Positions 37,269 through 48,391 of a stretch of DNA of 64,000 nucleotides are shown in pieces. Both the position numbers and the translations under genes were made by a program. The DNA lies in contig QFQS01000007.1 of assembly GCA_003243455.1 (NCBI GenBank), forward strand, positions 1-64,000. Direction: 5' to 3'. The stretch's first letter is position 1; every line of letters starts with the position of its first letter. The notes under the pieces are model-generated. The model was not told the DNA's origin and ran no database searches. It was given only the letters and a program-made list of their open reading frames with translations. The DNA comes from Cereibacter sphaeroides (GTDB lineage: Bacteria > Pseudomonadota > Alphaproteobacteria > Rhodobacterales > Rhodobacteraceae).

Positions 37269-37336
37269 CGCAGGGCAGGGGTTGAGCGGTTCCCACCCGC
37301 CCCCTAGGGTCGCGCGGGCACAAGGGAGACGTCCGC

Positions 37337-38125
37337 ATGGCTTTCACGCTCGCCACCTGGAATATCAACTCGGTCCGTCTGCGCGAAACGCTGGTCGCAC
37401 GGCTTTTGTCCGAGGAATTGCCCGACATTCTGTGCCTGCAAGAGTGCAAGAGCCCTGTCGAGAAAATCCCGCTCGAGATATTCAGGGGCCTTGGCTATCA
37501 CCACATCGTAGCGCGGGGGCAAAAGGGCTACAACGGCGTCGCCATCTTGTCGAAACTGCCAATCATCGACGGGGGTGACAATGACTGGGCGCAGCTTGGG
37601 CACGCCCGACATGTTGCCGCCCGGCTGGAAAACGGCGTCACGATCCACAACGTCTATGTTCCGGCGGGGGGCGACATTCCAGACCGGGAAGAGAATATCA
37701 AATTCGGCCAGAAGCTCGATTACCTGACCGAGATGCGCGATTACTTCCGCTGGAACAAGCCCGACCGCGCCATCCTTGTCGGCGACCTGAACATCGCCCC
37801 GCGTGAGGACGATGTGTGGAACCACAAGGCATTGCTAAAGATCGTGAGCCATACGCCGATCGAGGTCGAACACCTGCTGGCGGCGCAACAGGCGGGCAAT
37901 TGGGTAGACATTACCCGCAAGGATATCCCGCAGGGCCTGCTTTACAGTTGGTGGTCCTATCGCGCCGCGGACTGGGATGCCGCCGACAAGGGCCGCAGGC
38001 TGGACCATATCTGGGCCACGCCCGATATTGCGGGATCGGCGCATGGCAGCCGCATCCTGCGCGTGGCGCGCGGGTGGGACCAGCCTTCCGACCACGTTCC
38101 GGTCTTCGCGACCTTCGATCTCTGA
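37337..38125 (+). CDS. xth: exodeoxyribonuclease III
   Basis: This 262-residue AP endonuclease and 3'-5' exonuclease has the motifs ATWNINSVR (metal Asn), CLQECKSP (catalytic Glu), GYNGVAILSK, VGDLNIAPREDDVW and SDHVPVF (catalytic His). It acts in base-excision repair. Similar to E. coli Xth in length. The CnoX-like gene follows after 66 bases on the same strand. Confidence 0.93.
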   Translation: MAFTLATWNINSVRLRETLVARLLSEELPDILCLQECKSPVEKIPLEIFRGLGYHHIVARGQKGYNGVAILSKLPIIDGGDNDWAQLGHARHVAARLENGVTIHNVYVPAGGDIPDREENIKFGQKLDYLTEMRDYFRWNKPDRAILVGDLNIAPREDDVWNHKALLKIVSHTPIEVEHLLAAQQAGNWVDITRKDIPQGLLYSWWSYRAADWDAADKGRRLDHIWATPDIAGSAHGSRILRVARGWDQPSDHVPVFATFDL

Positions 38126-38191
38126 TCCCCCTTGGCCTTTGCGGTCGCGCGCCTCATATAGGCCAGACCCATTTTCCAAGGGAGATAGCCC

Positions 38192-39094
38192 ATGTTCGGG
38201 TTCGGAGAAAAACCGCCGGTCGCGAATGACCTGATCAAGGACGTCACCGAGGCGACGTTCATGGCCGATGTTATCGACCAAAGCCAGACGGTGCCGGTCA
38301 TCGTCGATTTCTGGGCGACATGGTGTGGCCCGTGTAAGACGCTGACCCCCGCGCTTGAGGCGGCGGTGACTGCCGCCGGCGGGAAGGTGAAGCTGGCGAA
38401 GGTCGACGTGGACCAGAACCAGCGCATCTCGGCGCAGCTGCGAATTCAGTCCATACCGACCGTCTACGCCTTCTGGCAGGGACAGCCGGTTGACGGGTTC
38501 CAGGGTGCCGTGCCCCCCTCGGAGATCAAGAGCTTCATCGAGCGTGTCGCCGCGTTGGCGGGTGACGGCGGATTGGCCGATGCCATCGCGGCGGCCGAAG
38601 AGATGCTGACCGAGGGCGCGGCAGTAGACGCGGCCGAAACCTTTGCCGCGATCCTCGGCGAAGAGCCGGAGAATGCCGCCGCCTATGGCGGGCTGGTGCG
38701 CGCGCATCTGGCGCTGGGAGAGGTCGACAAGGCGCAGCAACTGGTCGATGCCGCCCCTGCCGCCATCGCCAAGGCGAAAGAGATCGAGGCCGTGCGCGCC
38801 CAGATCGAACTGGCGCGTCAGGCCGCCAATGCTGGTCCAGAGACGGAACTGCGCGCGGCTGTTGCTGCCGATCCGGCGAACCTACAGGCGCGTTTCGATC
38901 TGGCTCAGGCCCTGCACGCCGGAGGCAAGGTCGATGAGGCGGTGGACGAACTGCTGGATCTGTTCCGACGGGATCGCGAGTGGAACGACGGGGCGGCCAA
39001 GACGCAGCTTCTGACCATCTTTGACGCGCTTAAGCCGACCGATCCGACTGTGCTGAAAGGCCGCCGTCGGCTGTCGTCGATGATATTTGCCTGA
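38192..39094 (+). CDS. thioredoxin-TPR co-chaperone, CnoX (YbbN) family
   Basis: This 300-residue protein has a thioredoxin domain (about 15-125) with an intact CGPC site (C45 and C48, DFWATWCGPCK) followed by tetratricopeptide-like helices. CnoX holds oxidised clients and passes them to GroEL or DnaK. The E. coli form lacks one active Cys, whereas this one should also act as a disulfide reductase. It starts an apparent three-gene unit with the LON-domain protein and Trm112 protein. Confidence 0.9.
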   Translation: MFGFGEKPPVANDLIKDVTEATFMADVIDQSQTVPVIVDFWATWCGPCKTLTPALEAAVTAAGGKVKLAKVDVDQNQRISAQLRIQSIPTVYAFWQGQPVDGFQGAVPPSEIKSFIERVAALAGDGGLADAIAAAEEMLTEGAAVDAAETFAAILGEEPENAAAYGGLVRAHLALGEVDKAQQLVDAAPAAIAKAKEIEAVRAQIELARQAANAGPETELRAAVAADPANLQARFDLAQALHAGGKVDEAVDELLDLFRRDREWNDGAAKTQLLTIFDALKPTDPTVLKGRRRLSSMIFA

Positions 39095-39121
39095 ACCTCG
39101 CGACGGTCTAGGTTGGTGGTC

Positions 39122-39778
39122 ATGATGAGACCGACCGACCTGCCCGATACCGTCGCGATTTTCCCTCTGCCCGGAGCGTTGCTTTTGCCCCGGGCGCGGT
39201 TGCCGCTGCACATATTCGAGCCGCGCTATCTGCAGATGCTGGACGACACGATGAAGACGCGCCATCGCCTGATCGGCATGGTGCAACCCCGTGACGTCCC
39301 AAGAGAAATGCCGGGTTCGGGGGAGAAGCGATTGCACGCGATCGGTTGCGCGGGGCGGCTGACCGGATTTTCAGAGACCGAGGACGGGCGGTATATGATT
39401 ACCCTGTCCGGCATTTCGCGATTCCGGGTGGTGCAAGAGGTGCAGGGTTTTACCCCCTACCGCCGCGCGCAGGTGGACTGGACGCCGTTCAGCCGCGATA
39501 TGGGCGCGGCGGAAACGGATGCCGAGTTCCGCCGTGATGAGTTCATGTCGGCGCTGAAACGCTATTTCGAAGCGATGCAGCTTTCGACCGACTGGGGCAG
39601 CCTGAAGGGCGCGGACGAAGAGTTGCTGATCAACTCGCTGTCCATGCTGTGTCCCTTTGCACCGGAGGACAAGCAGGCGCTGCTGGAGGCGCCGTCGCTG
39701 CCGACGCGGCGCGAGACGCTGGTGACGCTGATCGAATTTGCGCTGCGCAGCGGCGATGGGGACGAGGTGATGCAATGA
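39122..39778 (+). CDS. LON substrate-binding domain protein
   Basis: This 218-residue stand-alone LON_substr_bdg (PUA-like) domain has [26 protein letters not shown] at the N-terminus, RLIGMVQPR and ISRFRVVQE. There is no AAA+ or protease part. The ATG at 39122 is preferred over an in-frame TTG three codons earlier. Function is unproved, and a substrate adaptor is often proposed. Its stop overlaps the start of the Trm112-like gene (ATGA). Confidence 0.9.
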   Translation: MMRPTDLPDTVAIFPLPGALLLPRARLPLHIFEPRYLQMLDDTMKTRHRLIGMVQPRDVPREMPGSGEKRLHAIGCAGRLTGFSETEDGRYMITLSGISRFRVVQEVQGFTPYRRAQVDWTPFSRDMGAAETDAEFRRDEFMSALKRYFEAMQLSTDWGSLKGADEELLINSLSMLCPFAPEDKQALLEAPSLPTRRETLVTLIEFALRSGDGDEVMQ

Positions 39779-39963
39779 CCGATGAACCGCAGCAGCCGCT
39801 GCACGATCGCCGCATGCTGGAGGCGCTGGTTTGTCCGGTGACGCAGGCGGTGCTGACCTATGATGCCGAGCGGCAGGAATTGATCTCTCGCGCGGCCTCT
39901 CTGGCCTTTCCGATCCGCGACGGCATTCCGATCATGCTGGTCAGCGAGGCGCGTCAGATCTGA
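39775..39963 (+). CDS. Trm112/UPF0434 family protein
   Basis: This 62-residue protein of the YcaR/Trm112 type has [16 protein letters not shown], then [18 protein letters not shown]. The usual CxxC knuckle is reduced to CPVT, as in many bacterial members. Eukaryotic Trm112 activates methyltransferases, but the bacterial role is not known. It overlaps the LON-domain gene upstream by four bases and the convergent ubiH-like gene by ten. Confidence 0.88.
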   Translation: MTDEPQQPLHDRRMLEALVCPVTQAVLTYDAERQELISRAASLAFPIRDGIPIMLVSEARQI

Positions 39964-41174
39964 CGGCCAGCCAGCAGTTTCGGCAGATCGCCGGTCAGTC
40001 CGGCAGCCTGACGCATGAACCCACGGCGAAGCGACGGCACAGCGTTGACCAGCCCTATCCCAAGGTCACGACCCATTCTCAGCAGAGGATTATCATTGGA
40101 GAACAGTCGATTGACCGTATCCATCCCGATGGCGAGCGCCGTCGAGTCGAACCGCCGCCAGCGCTGATAGCGTTCCAGCACGTCAATGGCGCCAATATCC
40201 TCGCCGCGCCGCCGCGCCTCGATCAGCACTTCCGCCAGGGCCGCCACATCGCGCAGACCAAGGTTCAGCCCCTGCCCGGCGATGGGGTGAACCCCATGTG
40301 CCGCGTCGCCGACAAGCGCGATCCGCGGAGCGACAAAATGCTGTGCGAGGCTAAGTGACAGCGTATAGGTGAACCTGTCGCCCGCGAGACTGATGTCGCC
40401 CAGAAAATCGCCAAAGCGCGGGCGCAGAACGGCCAGATAGTCTTCGTCGGACAACGCCTGAATCGCCGCCGCTTGTGTCTCACCCTCAGTCCAGACGATG
40501 GAGGATCGGTTGCCGGGCAACGGCAAGATGGCGAGGGGACCGGAGGGCATGAAAAACTGATGCGCTGTGCCATCGTGCGGCAAGTCATGCTCGACCGCTG
40601 TCACCAGTGCCGTCTGTGCATAACCCCAGCCGATACGGGTAATCCCTGCGCGGGCGGCGGTGCCGCTGCCGCGTCCGTCGCAACCGACCAGCATCTGACC
40701 TTGCAATGAGCGGCCCGAGGAAAGCGTGACGACGACACCATTGGCGGTGACCGCCTGATCCGCCACGGCATCGCCCGAAATCAGGGTAATACGCGGATCG
40801 GCACGCATGGCTTTCAGGAAGGCCGCATATAGAAAGCGGTCCTCCAGCATGAAACCCATCGGACCTTCCTCGATCTCGGCGGCATCGAAGGTCAGGAAGA
40901 ATGGCGCGGCGCCTTCACCCGCGCGCCCGTCGCTGGCCTTGATCTGCAGGATCGGCTGGCAGTCTGCCGCCACGCCGGGCCATATTCCCAGCGCCGACAG
41001 CAGCCGTTTCGAGGCGATGGCCAGCGCATAGGCGCGCCCGTCGAACCCGCGCTCGGCCCTGTCGGGTGCCGGGCGCGCGTCGATCACCGTCACGCGGAAG
41101 CCGCCCTGCGCCAAGGCGAGCGCCAGGGCAGGTCCATTCAGCCCGCCGCCTGCGATAAGGATGTCACTGTCCAT
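39954..41174 (-). CDS. UbiH/COQ6-family FAD monooxygenase
   Basis: This 406-residue class A flavoprotein hydroxylase has GxGxxG in [17 protein letters not shown] (7-23), the DG motif in [15 protein letters not shown], and the second FAD motif [19 protein letters not shown]. It belongs to the UbiH/UbiF/VisC group, which hydroxylates the ubiquinone ring. Which position it acts on cannot be told from this sequence. The ATG at 41174 is chosen by the FAD motif. It is divergent to the amidase. Confidence 0.92.
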   Translation of the reverse strand: MDSDILIAGGGLNGPALALALAQGGFRVTVIDARPAPDRAERGFDGRAYALAIASKRLLSALGIWPGVAADCQPILQIKASDGRAGEGAAPFFLTFDAAEIEEGPMGFMLEDRFLYAAFLKAMRADPRITLISGDAVADQAVTANGVVVTLSSGRSLQGQMLVGCDGRGSGTAARAGITRIGWGYAQTALVTAVEHDLPHDGTAHQFFMPSGPLAILPLPGNRSSIVWTEGETQAAAIQALSDEDYLAVLRPRFGDFLGDISLAGDRFTYTLSLSLAQHFVAPRIALVGDAAHGVHPIAGQGLNLGLRDVAALAEVLIEARRRGEDIGAIDVLERYQRWRRFDSTALAIGMDTVNRLFSNDNPLLRMGRDLGIGLVNAVPSLRRGFMRQAAGLTGDLPKLLAGRQI

Positions 41175-41257
41175 GGCTTTCACTATCCGGCGCAGCACCC
41201 GGATTGTCCATGCGCCGCCTTGCCGCTACCGTCCCGCCGTCAGGGCAGGAGATGGCG

Positions 41258-42577
41258 ATGGCAAGACGTACGGCGGCGGATCTGGGTCGGGGGATCGAGG
41301 CCGGAAAGATCCATCCCGTGGAATTGGTTGAAGAATACCTCGCCGCCATCGATGCCCATCCGGCTGCCGCACGTATCTATGCCCGCCTGACCCCCACCCG
41401 CGCGCGGGCGGAGGCAATGGCGGCAGCGGGGCGGGCCAAGGCAGGTCTGCGCAAGGGGCCGCTGGATGGCGTGCCGCTGTCCTGGAAAGACCTGTTCGAT
41501 ACGGTCGGCGTCGCGACAGAGGCCGGATCGGCCCTGCTGGCCGGTCGCACACCAGCACGGGATGCCGAGGTGTTGGCGCGGGCGACACAGGGCGGGCTGG
41601 TCTGCCTTGGCAAGACGCATATGTCTGAACTGGCGTTTTCGGGTCTTGGCCTGAACCCGGTGACCGCAACGCCGCCTTGCGTCAACGATCCTGCGGCGGT
41701 GCCTGGAGGATCGTCCTCGGGGGCGGCGGCATCCATAGCCTTCGATCTGGCACCTGCGGCCATCGGGTCGGACACGGGGGGGTCTGTGCGCATTCCTGCC
41801 GCCTGGAATGATCTGGTGGGGTTGAAGACCACCGAAGGCCTTTTGCCTTTGACCGGCGTGGTGCCGCTTTGCGAAAGCATGGACACGGTTGGCCCGCTGG
41901 CCAGAAGCGTCGAGGATTGTTCATTGCTGCTGGCGGCGATGCAGGGCCGCGCTGCACCCGACCTTCGCGGCGCAAGCCTGCATGGCGCGCGTCTGCTGGT
42001 GCTGGAGACTGTGGTGCTGGATGACATGCGCCCAATTCCTTCCAGGGCTTTTGACCATTCCGTCGCCCGGCTTATCGCGGCCGGTGCGCAGGTGGAAAAG
42101 CTGTCAGCGTCCGAAGTCCCGGAGGTTCTGGGTCTGGCCGGTATTCTTGTTGCGACAGAGGCTTACGCAATCTGGCGCGACAAGATCGAGGCTGCGCCGG
42201 AAAAGATGTTCCCCCGCATTCTTGAGCGGTTTCGCGGCGGTGGAACCTTTGCCGCAACCGATTATGTGAATGCCCGCCACAGGCTGCGCGAGCTGCGCGC
42301 CAGCTGGGCTAACCGGGTGGCCGGTGCCGATGCCGTCATCTTGCCGACCTCTGCCATCCTGCCGCCGGACGCAAACCGGTTGATGACGGATGATGCCTAT
42401 TACGTCACCGAAAACCTGCTGGCGCTGCGCAATACCCGGATCGGCAACCTGCTGGGCCTTTGCGCGATTTCGCTTCCTGCGGGCGAACCTTCCTGCGGGA
42501 TCAGCCTTATGGGGCCTGCAGGGAGAGAGGCGGCGCTGCTGCGGCTGGCCTTCGCAACCGAGCGGGCGCTGGGGTAA
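41258..42577 (+). CDS. amidase-signature family enzyme
   Basis: This 439-residue amidase has the Ser-Ser-Lys triad: Lys77 (SWKDLF), the cis-Ser in GGSSSG (151-156) and nucleophile Ser176 (GSDTGGSVRIPAA). GatA and many stand-alone amidases share these. With no gatB or gatC nearby it is probably a free amidase of unknown substrate. The ATG at 41258 is preferred because AGGAG lies six bases upstream; an ATG at 41252 is too close to it. Confidence 0.9.
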   Translation: MARRTAADLGRGIEAGKIHPVELVEEYLAAIDAHPAAARIYARLTPTRARAEAMAAAGRAKAGLRKGPLDGVPLSWKDLFDTVGVATEAGSALLAGRTPARDAEVLARATQGGLVCLGKTHMSELAFSGLGLNPVTATPPCVNDPAAVPGGSSSGAAASIAFDLAPAAIGSDTGGSVRIPAAWNDLVGLKTTEGLLPLTGVVPLCESMDTVGPLARSVEDCSLLLAAMQGRAAPDLRGASLHGARLLVLETVVLDDMRPIPSRAFDHSVARLIAAGAQVEKLSASEVPEVLGLAGILVATEAYAIWRDKIEAAPEKMFPRILERFRGGGTFAATDYVNARHRLRELRASWANRVAGADAVILPTSAILPPDANRLMTDDAYYVTENLLALRNTRIGNLLGLCAISLPAGEPSCGISLMGPAGREAALLRLAFATERALG

Positions 42578-42713
42578 ATCAGGCCAAAGGGCGAAAAAGT
42601 CACAATTTTTCGAAGGCGCAGCGGTTTCTCACGGCGTTTTTCTGGACCCGAGCCGAAACTCTGGCTATCCTTTGTGCATACGGGGCGACACGACCCCGGT
42701 CACGAGGCAGTTT

Positions 42714-43892
42714 ATGGCGTTTCCGGAGCGGTTTTCGAACCTGCCTGATTATGCATTCCCGCGTTTGCGGGCGCTGCTCGACGCCCATGCACCGGGCGGC
42801 GATCCCATTGCCATGACTATTGGCGAGCCGCGCCATCCCATGCCCGCTTTCGTGGGCGAGGTGTTGGCGGCCAATCTGGATGGCTTTGCGGGTTATCCGC
42901 CGAACGACGGCACGCCGGAGTTGCTGGCGGCGGTCTCTGCCTGGCTGAAGCGTCGATATCGGGTGGAAATTGCGCCCGACCGTATCATGGCGCTGAACGG
43001 CACGCGCGAGGGATTGTTCAACGCAGCCGTCGCGCTGTGTCCCGAGACCAAGGCCGGGAAAAAGACGGCGATCCTGATGCCGAACCCGTTTTATCAGGTC
43101 TATGCCGTGGCTGCGCTGACCGTGGGGGCCGATCCGGTCTACGTTCCCGCCACCGCCGCCACCGGCTTTCTGCCGGATTTCGAGGGGCTGGACCCCACGC
43201 TGCTGGATCGCACGACCGCCGTCTACATCTGCTCGCCCGCCAATCCGCAAGGGGCTGTCGCCTCGCGCGATTATTGGGCCGGATTGCTGGGTTTGGCGGA
43301 AAAGCACGATTTCCTGATCCTGGCCGATGAATGCTATTCCGAGGTCTGGCGAGAGGCGCCGCCCCCTGGCATCCTTGAAGTGGCTGCGACCCTTGGCACG
43401 GACCCCGAGCGGGTTTTCACTTTCCATTCCCTGTCCAAGCGGTCGAACCTGCCGGGGCTGCGGTCGGGTTTCGTCGCGGGCGGGTCTAAGGGCATTGCCC
43501 AGATACGCAAGTTGCGGTCCTTCGCGGGTGCCCCTCTGCCTCTGCCCGTCCAGAAGGTCTCCGAGCGGGTCTGGCAGGACGAGGCGCACGTCACGGGCAG
43601 CCGCGCACTGTATCATGAGAAGTTCGCCGACGCGGCCGAGGTTTTCGCTGGGTTGCAGGGCTTCCGCCTGCCCGATGGCGGCTTCTTTTTGTGGTTGCCG
43701 GTCGAGGACGGTGAGGAGGCCGCGCTGCGGCTTTGGCGCGAAACGGGGGTGCGGGTGCTGCCTGGCGCTTACCTGTCGCGGACGGTGAACGGGGAAAACC
43801 CCGGCAAGGAATACATCCGCGTGGCGCTTGTCGCGCCGCGGGACGAAACGCGCCGAGGCCTGACACGGCTGCGCGACTGCCTCTATGCGTAA
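42714..43892 (+). CDS. class I/II aminotransferase, DapC-like
   Basis: This 392-residue fold-type I PLP aminotransferase has [15 protein letters not shown], the PLP contacts PNPFYQVY and [18 protein letters not shown], and the PLP lysine in [12 protein letters not shown]. It resembles N-succinyldiaminopimelate aminotransferase (DapC) of lysine and murein synthesis. Related aminotransferases are hard to separate by eye. The ATG at 42714 has GAGG upstream. Its end overlaps an ATG of ftsK. Confidence 0.87.
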   Translation: MAFPERFSNLPDYAFPRLRALLDAHAPGGDPIAMTIGEPRHPMPAFVGEVLAANLDGFAGYPPNDGTPELLAAVSAWLKRRYRVEIAPDRIMALNGTREGLFNAAVALCPETKAGKKTAILMPNPFYQVYAVAALTVGADPVYVPATAATGFLPDFEGLDPTLLDRTTAVYICSPANPQGAVASRDYWAGLLGLAEKHDFLILADECYSEVWREAPPPGILEVAATLGTDPERVFTFHSLSKRSNLPGLRSGFVAGGSKGIAQIRKLRSFAGAPLPLPVQKVSERVWQDEAHVTGSRALYHEKFADAAEVFAGLQGFRLPDGGFFLWLPVEDGEEAALRLWRETGVRVLPGAYLSRTVNGENPGKEYIRVALVAPRDETRRGLTRLRDCLYA

Positions 43893-43905
43893 GGACGGAC
43901 AGCGA

Positions 43906-46818
43906 ATGGCATCTTATCAGACGAGACAGCGCGACCCGCTTCTGGACCAGAACGTGCAGGCCATGCTGGAACGCCGGGGGCGAGAGCTGTTCGGCCTGGC
44001 CCTGATCCTTGCCGCCTTTGCGGCGATGCTGATGCTGTGGACCTACACACCCGAAGATCCGGGCTGGATGGTCGCGACGGATGGCGCGGTGCAGAACGCG
44101 ATGGGGCGCTTTGGCGCCTCGACCGCCTCGACGCTAATCATCATCTGCGGCAAAGGCGCGTGGAGCATTCCGGTCATCCTGTTCGCCTGGGGCACGCGTT
44201 TTGTTCTGCACCGCGGCTCTGAACGCGCCATGGGGCGCATGATCTTTGCCGTCATCGCCGTGGCGCTGGGGTCGGTTTTTGCGGCCACCCATGTACCGGG
44301 GCTGACCTGGACGCATTCCTTTGGCCTTGGCGGGCTTTTCGGCGACACGATCGTGGGTGCGCTGCTTGGCATCCTGCCTTTGGGCGCGGGGGCAGGGCTG
44401 AAGCTGCTTTCGATCCTGTCGGGTGCGGCCTTCATCGCGATGGGGCTTTACGTCACCGGTTTCGAGAAATCCGAACTGCGGTCCATCGCGCGGTTCCTGG
44501 TGATCGGGTTGATCACGACCTACGCCCGTCTGATCGACGCCGTCGGTTATGGCGCTGCCCAGACCGGCCGGGCGGCCCAGGCCCTGCGCGAGCGGCGTGA
44601 GGCAGCAAGGCTGGCCGGTCCCTCACTCGTCACAGACGCGCCCGAACGTGTCTCGCTTTCCGCGCCGCCGCCGATGGCTGGTCAGTCTCGTGCCCGCATC
44701 GCCGGAGCCAATGCCGGCCTGCGTGCCGATGTGCGTTACACCCAGCCGGAGCCGGTCGTGGAAATGCCCGCGGCACCCATCGGCTTTTCGGCGCCTGCCC
44801 GGCTGGCGGCCGTTGCGGTTCGCCCTCGCGGCGGTCTCTTGGGATTGATGAAGCGCTCTCCCATTGCAGAACTGCTGCAACCCGCGCACCCGGCAGAACC
44901 AGAAGATCCTATGGTCGATGACCGCGTTCGCGCGCGGATCAGCGATGCGATCCGCAGTCGCGTGCGCCCTGGACTTATGGCTGGCACCTCGACTGCTGCT
45001 GCTCGCATCACCTCGGCGCGGCAGGAGCCACCGCTAGTCGCGCGTCAGACGCCGCCGCCCGCGACCTTGCCGGGTGCGCCGTCGCTTGCCGATGCCTCAG
45101 TCGATCCCGATTGGGACGAGCTTGATGACCTGGACGACGGTCTACAGGAACTGTCGGTAGATGAGCCGGAAGGCGTCGCCCGTTTCGAGGCAGTGCTGAC
45201 GCAAGAGCCACGCCGCGTGGTGCAACAGCCGGTCAAGAAATCCACCACCCCGTCGCGTCAGGCCGTGTCAGAGGCGCAGCCTCGCCTGCGGTTCGATGAC
45301 GCCGCGCCGGTCTATGAGGTGCCGCCGCTGTCGCTGCTGACCGCACCGCCAACGGTGCGCACCCAGCATCTGAGCAACGAGGCGCTTGAGGAAAACGCGC
45401 GGATGCTGGAATCCGTGCTGGACGACTATGGCGTGAAGGGCGAGATCGTCTCGGTCCGCCCCGGCCCGGTCGTGACCATGTACGAGCTGGAACCTGCGCC
45501 GGGCCTGAAGGCGTCCCGCGTGATCGGTCTTGCCGATGACATTGCCCGCTCGATGTCCGCGCTTTCCGCGCGTGTTTCGACCGTGCCGGGCCGGACGGTC
45601 ATCGGGATCGAATTGCCCAACGCGGTGCGCGAGAAGGTGGTGCTGCGCGAAATCCTGTCCGCGCGCGACTTCGGGGATACCGGCATGCGCCTGCCGCTGG
45701 CCTTGGGGAAGGATATCGGCGGCGATCCTGTGGTGGCCAACCTTGCAAAGATGCCCCACCTGCTGATCGCCGGGACCACCGGTTCGGGAAAGTCGGTGGC
45801 AATCAACACGATGATCCTCTCGCTGCTTTACAAGCTGACGCCAGAGGAATGCCGGCTGATCATGATCGATCCTAAGATGCTGGAACTGTCGGTCTATGAC
45901 GGCATCCCGCATTTGTTGTCGCCCGTCGTCACGGACCCCAAGAAGGCGGTCGTCGCGCTTAAGTGGGTCGTGGGTGAGATGGAAGAACGCTATCGCAAGA
46001 TGTCCCGCATGGGCGTTCGCAACATAGAGGGCTACAATGGCCGCGTCCGCGAGGCGCTGGCCAAGGGCGAGATGTTCAAGCGTACGATCCAGACCGGGTT
46101 TGACGAGGAAACCGGCGATCCCGTGTTCGAGACGGACGAATTCCAGCCCGTGGCGATCCCTTATATCGTCGTGATCGTCGATGAGATGGCCGACCTGATG
46201 ATGGTCGCCGGGAAAGAGATTGAAGCCTGCATTCAGCGCCTTGCGCAGATGGCCCGGGCCAGTGGCATCCACCTGATCATGGCGACGCAGCGCCCCTCGG
46301 TTGACGTGATCACCGGTACCATCAAGGCGAACTTCCCGACGCGGATTTCCTTCCAGGTTACGTCCAAGATCGACAGCCGCACCATTCTGGGTGAGCAGGG
46401 CGCCGAGCAACTGCTGGGCATGGGCGACATGCTCTACATGGCGGGCGGCGCCAAGATCACCCGTATCCACGGACCTTTCGTTAGCGACGAAGAGGTCGAG
46501 GAAATCGTGAACCACCTGAAAAGCTTCGGTCCGCCGGTCTATATGTCGGGCGTGGTCGAAGGTGTCGAGGATGACAAGGCCGACGATATCGACCTGGTTC
46601 TGGGCCTTGGCGGAGGTGAGGGGGGCGACGATGCGCTGTACGATCAGGCGGTCGCGATCGTGGCCAAGGATCGCAAATGCTCGACCTCCTACATCCAGCG
46701 CAAGCTTGGCATCGGCTATAACAAGGCCGCGCGCCTGGTCGAGCAGATGGAAGAGCAGGGCGTCGTCACCCCGGCGAACCATGTCGGCAAGCGCGAGATC
46801 CTGCTGCCGGAACACTGA
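43906..46818 (+). CDS. ftsK: DNA translocase FtsK
   Basis: FtsK (about 970 residues) anchors at the division septum and pumps chromosomal DNA during segregation. Four hydrophobic helices lie within residues 20-190, followed by an Ala/Pro-rich linker of about 240 residues. The motor domain has Walker A GTTGSGKS (623-630), Walker [12 protein letters not shown], and a C-terminal gamma winged helix ([19 protein letters not shown]) that reads KOPS. The start could instead be an ATG seven codons earlier, overlapping the aminotransferase stop. The linker is short compared with E. coli. Confidence 0.95.
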   Translation: MASYQTRQRDPLLDQNVQAMLERRGRELFGLALILAAFAAMLMLWTYTPEDPGWMVATDGAVQNAMGRFGASTASTLIIICGKGAWSIPVILFAWGTRFVLHRGSERAMGRMIFAVIAVALGSVFAATHVPGLTWTHSFGLGGLFGDTIVGALLGILPLGAGAGLKLLSILSGAAFIAMGLYVTGFEKSELRSIARFLVIGLITTYARLIDAVGYGAAQTGRAAQALRERREAARLAGPSLVTDAPERVSLSAPPPMAGQSRARIAGANAGLRADVRYTQPEPVVEMPAAPIGFSAPARLAAVAVRPRGGLLGLMKRSPIAELLQPAHPAEPEDPMVDDRVRARISDAIRSRVRPGLMAGTSTAAARITSARQEPPLVARQTPPPATLPGAPSLADASVDPDWDELDDLDDGLQELSVDEPEGVARFEAVLTQEPRRVVQQPVKKSTTPSRQAVSEAQPRLRFDDAAPVYEVPPLSLLTAPPTVRTQHLSNEALEENARMLESVLDDYGVKGEIVSVRPGPVVTMYELEPAPGLKASRVIGLADDIARSMSALSARVSTVPGRTVIGIELPNAVREKVVLREILSARDFGDTGMRLPLALGKDIGGDPVVANLAKMPHLLIAGTTGSGKSVAINTMILSLLYKLTPEECRLIMIDPKMLELSVYDGIPHLLSPVVTDPKKAVVALKWVVGEMEERYRKMSRMGVRNIEGYNGRVREALAKGEMFKRTIQTGFDEETGDPVFETDEFQPVAIPYIVVIVDEMADLMMVAGKEIEACIQRLAQMARASGIHLIMATQRPSVDVITGTIKANFPTRISFQVTSKIDSRTILGEQGAEQLLGMGDMLYMAGGAKITRIHGPFVSDEEVEEIVNHLKSFGPPVYMSGVVEGVEDDKADDIDLVLGLGGGEGGDDALYDQAVAIVAKDRKCSTSYIQRKLGIGYNKAARLVEQMEEQGVVTPANHVGKREILLPEH

Positions 46819-46907
46819 CCGCTTCGCTTGCGTTGTTGCAAGCCGCCTCCCTGCATCGTGAAACGGTCGGGGATGCGGCGCTGTGACAAAAGGCTTAAGT
46901 AACGCTC

Positions 46908-47507
46908 ATGAAGATGTTCCGCGCGATCCTCGCCCCGCTTGCCTTCGCCCTTGCCGTTCCGGCCGGGGCCGCTGAGATTCCGCTTACCGAGCTGTCACGA
47001 TACCTGAACAGCCTTGGCACCGCTGAGGCGACCTTTACGCAGTTCAACGCCGATGGCTCCCGCTCGACCGGCACGCTTTATCTCAAGCGTCCAGGGCGGG
47101 CGCGCTTTGAATACAACCCGCCGGACAAGGCGTTGGTCATGGCGGGCGCCGGGAATGTTGCGATCTTCGATTCCAAATCGAACCAGCCACCCGAACAGTA
47201 TCCGCTGCGCCGGACGCCGCTGAATCTGATCCTGGCGCAGAAGATCGACCTGGCGCAGGCTAAGATGGTGGTCGGGCATGGTGAAGTGGATGGCACGACG
47301 CGGGTCGTCGCGCAGGATCCGAAGAACCCCGAATACGGCACCATCGAGCTGGTTTTCACGCCCAATCCGACGACGCTTCGGCAATGGATTATCACCGACG
47401 ATCAGGGCGGCCAAACGCGTGTCGAATTGTCCGACCTGAAAAGCGGCGGCGACTATCCCATGCGGCTGTTCGACATTGCGGCAGAGCAGGAGCGGCGCTC
47501 GCAATAG
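46908..47507 (+). CDS. lolA: outer-membrane lipoprotein carrier protein
   Basis: LolA shuttles lipoproteins across the periplasm. This 199-residue protein has a signal peptide (MKMFRAILAPLAFALAVPAGA) and the LolA beta-barrel blocks LGTAEATFTQFNADGSRSTG, LYLKRPGRARFEYNPPD, and TTLRQWIITDDQGGQTRVEL. It follows ftsK by about 90 bases, a common order in the group. It is convergent with the SLT lipoprotein gene, with stops 16 bases apart. Confidence 0.93.
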   Translation: MKMFRAILAPLAFALAVPAGAAEIPLTELSRYLNSLGTAEATFTQFNADGSRSTGTLYLKRPGRARFEYNPPDKALVMAGAGNVAIFDSKSNQPPEQYPLRRTPLNLILAQKIDLAQAKMVVGHGEVDGTTRVVAQDPKNPEYGTIELVFTPNPTTLRQWIITDDQGGQTRVELSDLKSGGDYPMRLFDIAAEQERRSQ

Positions 47508-47523
47508 CGCCGCCCGCTGGCGC

Positions 47524-48102
47524 CTAGCGACAGCTTTCCAGTTGCACACGATAAAGTTCTGACCTTGCAGCCACGTTGTTGGCGACGTCCATCAGCCAGG
47601 GCTTGCTCTTGTAGCTTGCATTGGCAAAGCCCGTCCGCCCCTCGTGATAGGCGAGATACTGGTTGCGCGCGTCGTATTTGGGGATGCCCAGCTTTTGCGA
47701 CGTGCCATCCATGTACCAACCCATGAAATCGGTCGCATCCTCGATCCGGTCGCGCTTGGCGCCATGGCGGCGCTGGTCGTCCTGATACTCCTCCCAGGTG
47801 CCGTCGATCGCCTGGCTGTAGCCGTATGCAGAGCTTTGCCGGCCCAGCGGGATGATGCCCAAGGCGAACTGGTGCGGTGTGCGGGCATTACCGATGAACT
47901 TGGATTCCTGATGGATCGCCGCCATCTGCACATAGATAGGCACCCCCCATTTCCGTTCCGCATCCTGCATCGCGTTGAAATAACGCGGGCGTTCCTCAAT
48001 GATGCTGCACGCATTGTCCAGGTTGCGCGGCGCGGAAAAGTTGCCGCCTCCGCAGGCCGACAGCAACAACAATATGACCGGCGCGCGAAGAAGTCTGCTC
48101 AT
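47524..48102 (-). CDS. SLT-domain lytic transglycosylase lipoprotein
   Basis: This 192-residue lipoprotein has a lipobox LLSAC (C17). The SLT goose-type lysozyme core has the catalytic Glu in AAIHQESKF (E66), the GYSQA motif (SSAYGYSQAIDGTWEEYQ), and a C-terminal LAYHEGRTGF. It probably cuts glycan strands from the outer-membrane side. The ATG has GAGGGG upstream. It is divergent to hspQ over 289 bases. Confidence 0.9.
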   Translation of the reverse strand: MSRLLRAPVILLLLSACGGGNFSAPRNLDNACSIIEERPRYFNAMQDAERKWGVPIYVQMAAIHQESKFIGNARTPHQFALGIIPLGRQSSAYGYSQAIDGTWEEYQDDQRRHGAKRDRIEDATDFMGWYMDGTSQKLGIPKYDARNQYLAYHEGRTGFANASYKSKPWLMDVANNVAARSELYRVQLESCR

Positions 48103-48257
48103 GTGCCCCTCGCAGTTTTTATTTTGCGGGCAGAATAAGCGAATTCGACGGCAGGGGAAATGGCCCGCGGGTTGCGCGCAACATCAGAAATGCGAGAGCG
48201 TGACGAAATTCGGCAACAAAATCACCGCTTCCGCGCAACCGCTGACTGAATGACGCC

Positions 48258-48284
48258 CTTGTCGCGCCCATTTCCTGGGCTATG
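48258..48284 (+). promoter_or_regulatory. possible RpoH-type promoter upstream of hspQ
   Basis: CTTG (48258-48261) followed after 18 bases by CTATG (48280-48284) roughly fits alphaproteobacterial sigma32 promoters. The distance to hspQ is about 110 bases. The match is weak. Confidence 0.25.
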
Positions 48285-48391
48285 CCCTTACTGTCGGATC
48301 ATGCCTTACAGACTGTTTCCCCGAAACCCGGCCTATGCCGATGGACAAATTACCCGACGGCGGAGTAGCTACATGCTGGGGGCTGAGTGCT

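Noticed and set aside
45268..46815. Long minus-strand open frame opposite the ftsK motor domain
   Set aside because: It is explained by codon bias in ftsK. The Walker motifs prove the plus-strand gene.
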